Source: an uncultured beta proteobacterium
GTDB lineage: Bacteria > Pseudomonadota > Gammaproteobacteria > Burkholderiales > Burkholderiaceae
Reading direction: 5' to 3'
DNA: 11,106 bases
NCBI GenBank assembly: GCA_903845455.1
Contig: CAIMXN010000127.1
Span: 1 to 11,106, forward strand
A program made the translations under genes and the position numbers. Under the pieces are notes generated by a model. It saw only the letters and a list, made by a program, of their open reading frames with translations, was not told the origin of the DNA and searched no databases. Positions 6,153 to 11,106 of the stretch are shown in pieces. Within the stretch, counting starts at the first letter, position 1; each line of letters starts with the position of its first letter.

Positions 6153-7703
6153 ATGCGTAAAAAGTTAATCGCATTCTGCCTCTTTTGGGCTACTTTCTGG
6201 CTTGCCTCTTTTGCATGTCAAGCCGCTCCTTTGCCTGCTTGTTTGGGCTCTGCTGTAGGCTCATGGACATCTTGTAGTGCTACCCAGACTCTGGCTAGTG
6301 GCAATAAATATGAGGGCGATTTTCTAGATGGAAAATTCGATGGTTATGGAACCTTCATCTTTGTGAATGGCGATAAATATGCCGGGAAGTTTAAAAACGG
6401 CCGCCAGAATGGTAAGGGCAATTTCTATTTTGCTAATGGTGATCAATACATCGGTGATTGGCGTGATGGCATGCGCAATGGTAAAGGTATTTTTACTGGC
6501 GCTAATGGTGTCAGATATGACGGTGAATATAAAGACGATCTATTTGATGGGCAGGGTGTAATGATTTTTGCTAATGGCGATAAATATGAAGGTGAATGGC
6601 GCGCTGGCATGCGGCATGGCATTGGAGTTTATTTATATTTAGCAAATAATTCATCTAAGGGCGACAAGTACGACGGCGAGTATAAGAATGGCAAGCGTAA
6701 TGGGCGTGGTACTTATTATTCGCATAGCGGCTCTAAGTACGATGGTGATTGGCAAGATGACCTATTTAATGGTCAAGGAACCATGACCTTCCCCAATAGC
6801 GATAAATATTCTGGAGTATGGAAAGAGGGTAAACGGAATGGCAGGGGGGTCTATACAACTGCTGCTGGTACCAAATATGAAGGTGAATGGCTGGAAGAAA
6901 GTCTCAGTGGTGTAGCGATTGTTACTTTAGCCACGGGACATCGCTATGAGGGCGCTCTAAAGTCAGGTGCATTCGATGGGCAAGGTACGATGCTTTATCC
7001 CAATGGCGATAAATACACCGGCTCATGGCAGGATGGTAAGCGTAGTGGCAATGGAACTTATTCCTATCTCGCTAAAAATACCTTTAAGGGTGATCAATAC
7101 CAAGGCAGCTTCCAGGATGACGCGCGTAGTGGTAAGGGCGTATATCGCACGGCCAATGGCAATGCTTATGAGGGTGATTGGCGTGAAGATAAGTTAAATG
7201 GTATCGGCAGCATGTCGCTTAGCAATGGTGATCGCTATACCGGACAATTTAAGGATGGCAAGCAAAATGGCAAGGGCACTATGAGCTACGCTAATGGCGA
7301 CCAATACCTTGGCGATTGGCAGGATGGTAAGCGCTTTGGGGCGGGCACCTATATTGCAGCCAACGGCAATCAATATGAAGGTAGCCTCAAGAATGATTTT
7401 TTTAGCGGGCAGGGTGTGATGCTTTACGCTAATGGTGATAAGTATTCTGGTGAGTGGCGTAGCAATAAGCGTAACGGGCGTGGTATTTATACCTTTGCTG
7501 ACGGGAAGGTAAAAGACGCTTTTTGGGATAATGGCATGCCCTTACCAATCAAGGACTCAAGGTTGCCCCCGACTGTCACCGCCAAACCTCCGCCAGATGA
7601 TCTCACATTGAATTACGAAGATTATCGCAAGCGCTGCCGTGATATTGGTTTTAAAACAGGTACTGAGGAATTCGGTAAGTGCATGTTGCTTCTGACTAGA
7701 TAA
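6153..7703 (+). CDS. Exported MORN-repeat protein
   Basis: The protein has 516 residues. A basic N-terminus and hydrophobic core end at ACQA/APLP, so a signal peptidase I site is likely after residue 24. A short Cys-containing region (Cys30, Cys41) leads into 17 consecutive MORN repeats (49-449). Each is about 23 residues of the form NGDKYxGxWxDGKRNGxGxY; repeats 5-6 and 11-12 carry five extra residues at their junctions (NNSSK, KNTFK). A degenerate half repeat and a proline-rich linker (PPTVTAKPPPDD) precede a C-terminal motif with Cys495 and Cys510. MORN repeats form elongated beta-sheet scaffolds that bind lipids or proteins; here the protein would work in the periplasm or at the envelope. 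TAAGG lies seven bases before the ATG. The exact partner is unknown. Confidence 0.88.
   Translation: MRKKLIAFCLFWATFWLASFACQAAPLPACLGSAVGSWTSCSATQTLASGNKYEGDFLDGKFDGYGTFIFVNGDKYAGKFKNGRQNGKGNFYFANGDQYIGDWRDGMRNGKGIFTGANGVRYDGEYKDDLFDGQGVMIFANGDKYEGEWRAGMRHGIGVYLYLANNSSKGDKYDGEYKNGKRNGRGTYYSHSGSKYDGDWQDDLFNGQGTMTFPNSDKYSGVWKEGKRNGRGVYTTAAGTKYEGEWLEESLSGVAIVTLATGHRYEGALKSGAFDGQGTMLYPNGDKYTGSWQDGKRSGNGTYSYLAKNTFKGDQYQGSFQDDARSGKGVYRTANGNAYEGDWREDKLNGIGSMSLSNGDRYTGQFKDGKQNGKGTMSYANGDQYLGDWQDGKRFGAGTYIAANGNQYEGSLKNDFFSGQGVMLYANGDKYSGEWRSNKRNGRGIYTFADGKVKDAFWDNGMPLPIKDSRLPPTVTAKPPPDDLTLNYEDYRKRCRDIGFKTGTEEFGKCMLLLTR
6297..7499 (+). repeat. Array of 17 MORN repeats (about 69-bp units)
   Basis: Seventeen units of about 23 codons run without interruption. 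They fall into three alternating classes, giving a 207-bp higher-order period. Repeats 2, 5, 8, 11, 14 and 17 start N-G/S-D-K/R-Y. Repeats 1, 4, 7, 10 and 16 carry an F-D/N/S-G-Q/Y-G segment, with 13 a degenerate member. Repeats 3, 6, 9, 12 and 15 form the remaining class. Confidence 0.8.
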
Positions 7704-7705
7704 GG

Positions 7706-8443
7706 CTAGCGTCTGGTGACGTAGATAATGCGGGGCTTGATTTCATCAGAAGCAGCTGTCGCGTTTTTATTGTTATTAGCTGACTCTGTATTGCTAGAGC
7801 GGGGTTTGCTAAAAGAAATATATTGTGGGACCTGATATTGCACCAGGCGTTGTGCTGAGGCAAGTGGAGTAAGGGTAGGTAAGTTGAGAAAGCCGACACC
7901 TTCACCACTTAAGAAGGCCCTAGGATCCATCATTGCACGATGATGACTTACTTCAAAATGTAAATGGGGGCCAGTTGTTCTGCCAGTCGTACCCACGGTT
8001 CCAATGATTTGAGATGCCATTACTAGATCGCCAACATTGACTAATATTCGTTCTGCATGACCATAGCGCGTGACATACCCTTGTCCATGATCTATTTCTA
8101 CAAGATTGCCATAACGCGGTAAATAGCCTGTAAAAGAAACGCGACCATGACTCGCAGCTAATATAGAGCTGCCAAATTGCGCGGGTAAATCTATGCCCGA
8201 GTGATTTTGATAGTCCCCTGTAAAAGGATCTGAACGCATTCCAAAACCACTGGAGATTGAGCTCTTGTAGGCCAAAGGAAAGGCAATATCTTTTAGCGAG
8301 CCTGAGCTAGATGTTTTTTTGTCGATTGAAGGAGCGGGTGATGGACTGGCTTCAATTGCAGGGGCGCCATGCACAAGCCCAATACCCATTGAGCAGAACG
8401 CGACTTTGAGGCAAGCCAGACCAAACCTTTTTTTAAAAATCAT
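7706..8443 (-). CDS. Secreted M23 family (LytM-type) metallopeptidase
   Basis: This 245-residue protein has a signal peptide or anchor at about 1-27 and a Ser/Pro-rich linker (SPSPAPSIDKK). The LytM domain spans about 55-180. The zinc ligands are visible: His81 and Asp85 in NHSGIDLPA and His162 in GPHLHFEV, with His129 (RYGHAER) and His160 as catalytic-type residues. The SGFGMRSDPFTG entry is standard for the family. The set is complete, so it should be an active peptidoglycan endopeptidase; some relatives activate amidases instead, but those usually lack ligands. The C-terminal 65 residues are low-complexity and Asn-rich and end in IYVTRR. It lies 47 bases downstream of a small secreted protein on the same strand. 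It converges with the MORN gene with only two bases between stop codons. No clear Shine-Dalgarno sequence. Confidence 0.88.
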   Translation of the reverse strand: MIFKKRFGLACLKVAFCSMGIGLVHGAPAIEASPSPAPSIDKKTSSSGSLKDIAFPLAYKSSISSGFGMRSDPFTGDYQNHSGIDLPAQFGSSILAASHGRVSFTGYLPRYGNLVEIDHGQGYVTRYGHAERILVNVGDLVMASQIIGTVGTTGRTTGPHLHFEVSHHRAMMDPRAFLSGEGVGFLNLPTLTPLASAQRLVQYQVPQYISFSKPRSSNTESANNNKNATAASDEIKPRIIYVTRR

Positions 8444-8490
8444 CTAGTGGTGTCTAAAGTCAAAATGGATCTTCAAGAGAGTGGGTGCTA

Positions 8491-8739
8491 TTAATAACGC
8501 ACAAGCGTCCATGGACCCATGCAAGCAAGCGTCTGAGGATAATACATCGCATTTTCAGGGCAATAATAGGCAGTATGAAAACGCAGGGGCCTTGCCATCC
8601 TGAAAACAATAGGCTTGATAGTTGCTGGTGGACTCAGGTTCGCCCTAGTAGGGGCCAGGTTAGCTGCCTCTGTTGCCGAGACCATCACCAATGAAAGCAT
8701 GCATCCGCAGAGCAGATTGGCAAGAGAGCATTTTTTCAT
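8491..8739 (-). CDS. Small secreted protein, unknown function
   Basis: This protein has 82 residues. The N-terminus MKKCSLANLLCGCMLSLVMV, then SATEAAN, is a convincing signal peptide with likely cleavage after the EAA. The mature part is about 56 residues, basic and proline-containing. It ends in a compact aromatic segment with two cysteines (YYCPENAMYYPQTLACMGPW), which could form a disulfide in the periplasm. GAAAGG lies seven bases before the ATG. It precedes the M23 peptidase by 47 bases on the same strand, so the two are probably co-transcribed, possibly with a shared envelope role. I recognise no family. Confidence 0.6.
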   Translation of the reverse strand: MKKCSLANLLCGCMLSLVMVSATEAANLAPTRANLSPPATIKPIVFRMARPLRFHTAYYCPENAMYYPQTLACMGPWTLVRY

Positions 8740-8793
8740 TTTTGGCCTTTCAGCTTCAATTAATACCGCTGATTCTAGCTCTAAAGGGGTTAG

Positions 8794-8833
8794 AAAAGGC
8801 CAAAATTGACTGCTGATAGTGAGTCAGGGCCTT
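8794..8833 (-). terminator. Two-part stem terminator after the DUF1080 gene
   Basis: Read on the minus strand, the outer arms AAGGCC/GGCCTT enclose inner arms TGACT/AGTCA, followed by TTTTCT. On plus coordinates the outer arms are 8796-8801 and 8828-8833 and the inner arms 8807-8811 and 8822-8826. The stem starts inside the DUF1080 stop codon. The T-run is short, so efficiency is uncertain. Confidence 0.45.
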
Positions 8834-9425
8834 ATAACTCCTTAATTTGGAGTTTTCTAAATTTTATGATCCCCCCAGAGGATTGAAGTGCGATGAGGCC
8901 GGAGGCAAACTTGCTATCTTGCCCATCTGCGACCGTAACATCACCATTGAGGGTGACCTTAAAGTGAGAGCCTTGGGCCACGATTTCCATGGTATTCCAG
9001 CGCCCACCGGCTTTACGAGGAGGGTCAACTTTAGCAATGTCCACGATTGCTCCAGTCGCATAGGCCTGTTCTGGACGCGTATCCCAAATATTGACTTCAT
9101 AGGCATTAGCGGAGGTGACTTTATTGGGGTCTTGGCAACGAATAAAAATGCCGCTATTGGTGTTTGATTCTGCCCAAAATTCGGCCTGGATCACGAAATT
9201 TTTGTAGGATTTTGTACTGACCAGAAAGCCTGCGGGCTTATTGCCTTCAATTACGCCATTCCCAATCACCCAATTGGCATTACCAATAATGTCCCAGTTG
9301 CTTAAATTGATGCCATCAATCAGGTTTATATAACCGTTTTGATTTTGAGCAAAGGCTGAATTACCACCAGTAAAGGCGATGAGGTAGCAAAAAAGAAAAG
9401 CGATATTTCTGAATAATCGTTTCAC
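8832..9425 (-). CDS. Secreted DUF1080 (3-keto-disaccharide hydrolase-like) protein
   Basis: The protein has 197 residues and starts at GTG, six bases after a strong TAGGAG ribosome-binding site. A signal peptide ends at SAFA/Q, cleaved after residue 26. The rest is one DUF1080 domain with a concanavalin-like jelly-roll pattern. Key stretches are GYINLIDGINLSNWDIIG, the NWVIGNGVIEG strand pair and FVIQAEFWAESNTNSGIFIR. After these come AYEVNIWD, GRWNTMEIVAQG and a closing SGLIALQSSGGIIKFRKLQI. The family includes periplasmic enzymes acting on 3-keto-glycosides and many non-enzymatic carbohydrate binders; this short single-domain form does not let me choose. It is monocistronic, with a terminator-like structure immediately downstream. 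The family call is firm, the reaction uncertain. Confidence 0.83.
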   Translation of the reverse strand: MKRLFRNIAFLFCYLIAFTGGNSAFAQNQNGYINLIDGINLSNWDIIGNANWVIGNGVIEGNKPAGFLVSTKSYKNFVIQAEFWAESNTNSGIFIRCQDPNKVTSANAYEVNIWDTRPEQAYATGAIVDIAKVDPPRKAGGRWNTMEIVAQGSHFKVTLNGDVTVADGQDSKFASGLIALQSSGGIIKFRKLQIKEL

Positions 9426-9596
9426 GAACGTCTCCTAACGGGTATATTTATTATTGTTGGACCTTTCATTGTGACCCTAATTCAGTGATATAGGCAAGTA
9501 GATGCTTTTCCTAAAATTATTTGTGCGACTGTGCTTGCTGCGCGTAAAGAGGGAATTCCTCTCGATGTTAAATTCAGAATCAAGTAGACTTGAAAT

Positions 9597-9821
9597 ATGA
9601 AATCTATCCACTTCCGCAGCGCTTTAATTGCCACTCCACTTTTTGTCCTTTTTTTGTCTGGTTGTGGCTCGATTGAGTCAGCAGCCCAGACCGATTGCAC
9701 TTCTATTGGATGGCAGATTGGTAGCCCAGGTTATGACCAGTGCTTTAAAGCGCGCGTATATGAACGTAAGCTCGACTACTCTTTGCCGCCCGGTGATAAA
9801 CCTGTACCGTCACTGCTTTAA
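9597..9821 (+). CDS. Small lipoprotein with a two-cysteine motif
   Basis: This is a 74-residue protein. A hydrophobic N-terminus ends in the lipobox LSGC, with Cys23 as the lipidation site and Gly24 following. The mature part carries CTSIGWQIGSPGYDQC (34-49). The same spacing, C-x2-IG-[FW]-x2-G-[ST]-x2-[FY]-x2-C, occurs at the C-terminus of the MORN protein in this window. The C-terminal tail is proline-rich (SLPPGDKPVPSLL). A membrane-anchored periplasmic role is likely. The upstream ribosome-binding site is weak. An inverted repeat begins at the stop codon. I do not recognise a named family, but the two-cysteine motif is probably structural. Confidence 0.7.
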   Translation: MKSIHFRSALIATPLFVLFLSGCGSIESAAQTDCTSIGWQIGSPGYDQCFKARVYERKLDYSLPPGDKPVPSLL

Positions 9822-9845
9822 TCTAGGGTAAACCCTAGATTTAAT
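9820..9845 (+). terminator. Hairpin at the lipoprotein stop codon
   Basis: AATCTAGGGT (9820-9829) and ACCCTAGATT (9832-9841) are perfect complements around two bases. The hairpin is followed by a weak T-containing tail (TTTAAT). It starts within the TAA stop. It is probably a terminator for the lipoprotein gene; the short T-run makes this uncertain, and the symmetry also fits a protein-binding site. Confidence 0.45.
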
Positions 9846-9846
9846 C

Positions 9847-9864
9847 CCTTGAGCGCCGTCAAGG
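9847..9864. promoter_or_regulatory. Inverted repeat upstream of the formate dehydrogenase gene
   Basis: CCTTGA-N6-TCAAGG is a perfect inverted repeat about 80 bases upstream of the candidate -10 box. Its position suits an activator site. The downstream -35 region is poor, which would suit activator dependence. No regulator gene is visible in the window. Confidence 0.35.
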
Positions 9865-9945
9865 ACTTGGGGACCGAAATAACCCAAAATCACTCGATCA
9901 TGTTGCATCTACTCTATATATAGTGAAATGCTCAAAAGTGAACAA

Positions 9946-9951
9946 TATAAT
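9946..9951 (+). promoter_or_regulatory. Candidate -10 box of the formate dehydrogenase gene
   Basis: A perfect TATAAT lies 30 bases before the ATG at 9982, giving a leader of about 24 bases. The region 16-18 bases upstream has no good -35 hexamer (GTGAAA at best). Confidence 0.45.
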
Positions 9952-9981
9952 CAGCGCGACTAGAAATTAGAGATTACAAAT

Positions 9982-11106
9982 ATGAATCACCCAAAACCCT
10001 CAGTAGAAGTCAAAGCGGTTGCAGTCGCAACTGTAGATGACTTAAGGGAAACTATTCGTCGAAAGAGCAAGCTTAAGGGTCGTCAAGCAGATGACATCTC
10101 TATCGCAGAAGTTCGCCAACTGATTGGTGAAGCGCCCCATCGTCGAGATTTATTGATTGAAAATTTACATAAACTCAATGATGAGTATCGCGCTTTACAT
10201 GATCGTCATTTGGTTGCCTTAGCAAAAGAAATGAATTTGCCGATGGCTGAGGTTTATGAGGTTGCTACTTTTTACCATCACTTTGAGGTGGTCCGTGGCA
10301 ATGATCCGGTGGCTGATATCACTGTGCGTGTTTGCGATGGCTTGTCATGCGAATTGGCTGGTGCGCAAAAGCTCTTAGAAAAGTTACCAGCGATTCTCGG
10401 TAATCCTCTTATTAAGGTGATTCCTGCTCCTTGTGTGGGACGCTGCGAGCAAGCGCCTGTAGCGGTAGTTCATCAATATCCAGTGCTGTTTGCAACCACT
10501 GACAAAGTGGCGGCGGCAGTGAAAAATAAGATGGCCACACAGCCCCTTGCAAAAGATGATGCCAGCTTTGAGCCTGCGTCTTTGGCTGAGCTGAGCGTTT
10601 CTCCTCAAGGCGAGGGCCAAGCAGTGTCACCAGATTATGTGGGTTACCACGCTTATCGTGCCAAAGGTGGTTATGCCCTAGCCAAAGAAATTGCAGATGG
10701 TAAGCGTGATCGTGAAAACATTATCAAAGCCATGGAAAATTCTGGCTTGCGTGGTTTGGGTGGCGCAGGCTTTCCGGCGGGTCGTAAGTGGCGCATCGTC
10801 AAAGATCAAGTGGCGCCTAAGTTGATGGCAGTTAATATTGACGAAGGCGAACCAGGAACATTTAAAGACCGTACTTATTTAGAGCGTGACCCACATCGTT
10901 TTTTGGAAGGCTTGCTGATTGCGGCTAATGTTGTCGGCATTGATGCTTGCTATATTTACTTGCGTGATGAATATCATGGCTGCCGTGAATTGCTTGAAGT
11001 TGAGTTGGCTAAGCTCAAAGCAGATCCTCCCTTCAAGTTGCCAACAATTGAGTTACGTCGTGGAGCTGGTGCTTACATCTGCGGTGAAGAGTCCGCCATG
11101 ATTGAG
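9982..11106 (+). CDS. NAD-dependent formate dehydrogenase, fused FdsG-FdsB (NuoE/NuoF-like) subunit, partial
   Basis: The frame is open from the ATG at 9982 to the window edge (375 codons, C-terminus missing). The first about 185 residues form a NuoE/FdsG-type thioredoxin-like [2Fe-2S] domain, with Cys118 and Cys123 (VCDGLSC) and Cys151 and Cys155 (CVGRC) as ligands, after the helical NLHKLNDEYR and EVYEVATFYHHFE segments. A linker leads to the NuoF/FdsB domain. GLRGLGGAGFPAGRKW (256-270) is the FMN/NADH loop, followed by VNIDEGEPGTFKDR and LRRGAGAYICGEES. The protein would accept electrons from the FdsA catalytic subunit and reduce NAD+. In organisms such as Cupriavidus, FdsG and FdsB are separate; here they are fused. 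The other fds genes should lie to the right. The remaining FdsB part, including its 4Fe-4S binding region, is beyond the edge. The NuoE/NuoF architecture is certain; the formate dehydrogenase assignment, over other NAD-reducing complexes, is likely. Confidence 0.85.
   Translation, partial: MNHPKPSVEVKAVAVATVDDLRETIRRKSKLKGRQADDISIAEVRQLIGEAPHRRDLLIENLHKLNDEYRALHDRHLVALAKEMNLPMAEVYEVATFYHHFEVVRGNDPVADITVRVCDGLSCELAGAQKLLEKLPAILGNPLIKVIPAPCVGRCEQAPVAVVHQYPVLFATTDKVAAAVKNKMATQPLAKDDASFEPASLAELSVSPQGEGQAVSPDYVGYHAYRAKGGYALAKEIADGKRDRENIIKAMENSGLRGLGGAGFPAGRKWRIVKDQVAPKLMAVNIDEGEPGTFKDRTYLERDPHRFLEGLLIAANVVGIDACYIYLRDEYHGCRELLEVELAKLKADPPFKLPTIELRRGAGAYICGEESAMIE

Noticed and set aside
5980..6168. 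Hydrophobic 62-codon frame with TTG start and an AGGA upstream
   Set aside because: It overlaps the well-supported MORN start, has a rare start codon, no family resemblance and fills a region that must hold promoters.
6297..7499. Regular repeats considered as a CRISPR array or satellite DNA
   Set aside because: The units are in-frame MORN codons with divergent sequence, no spacer/identical-repeat pattern.
8847..9167. 106-codon plus-strand frame opposite the DUF1080 gene
   Set aside because: The minus-strand protein has a signal peptide, ribosome-binding site and family motifs; the plus frame has none.
9548..9562. AGAGG-GAATT-CCTCT hairpin upstream of the lipoprotein
   Set aside because: A five-base stem with no conserved context; likely chance.
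10384..10630. Minus-strand frames inside the formate dehydrogenase gene
   Set aside because: They are antisense shadows of a gene with clear [2Fe-2S] and FMN motifs.

Overview
The window looks like chromosomal DNA of a free-living betaproteobacterium with moderate-to-low GC. The closest guess is Burkholderiales, Polynucleobacter-like. This rests on gene content (fused NuoE/NuoF-type formate dehydrogenase subunit, exported MORN protein, M23 peptidase, GtrB-type glycosyltransferase paired with a methyltransferase) and on compact spacing. The genus is an inference, not a demonstrated result.

Layout. Bases 1-311 hold no recognisable gene, only a perfect hairpin at the left edge. Bases 312-2346 form a toxin-antitoxin module flanked by gene debris. 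First comes the 5' stump of a nuclease-like (PD-(D/E)XK type) gene. Then come three operator-like inverted repeats spaced exactly 49 bp apart, followed by a complete hipB-hipA pair whose coding regions abut. After hipA lies a short tail that reads like the C-terminus of an HD-GYP response regulator. This looks like accessory DNA inserted or recombined at a decaying locus.

Bases 2442-3780 carry a YciI-like protein and a head-to-head pair: a small multi-pass membrane protein and a MarR-like winged-helix protein. Bases 3800-5855 (minus strand) form an apparent operon of GtrB-type glycosyltransferase, SAM methyltransferase and DUF805 membrane protein, with coupled or overlapping reading frames. 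It probably modifies a polyprenyl-linked or envelope glycan. Bases 6153-9821 are an envelope-oriented block. It holds an exported protein with 17 MORN repeats, a convergent M23 (LytM-type) peptidase with a small secreted protein upstream of it, a secreted DUF1080 protein, and a small lipoprotein. The MORN protein and the lipoprotein share the same 16-residue two-cysteine motif.

From 9982 to the right edge runs the start of a fused formate dehydrogenase FdsG-FdsB-type subunit, cut by the window end. It carries the [2Fe-2S] cysteines and FMN/NADH-binding loops, and a perfect -10 box sits upstream.

The most interesting points are the periodic triple hip operator, in which each copy is followed by an ATG and one copy makes a two-codon upstream ORF; the three-repeat higher-order period in the MORN protein; the shared Cys motif; and the two gene fragments flanking hipBA.
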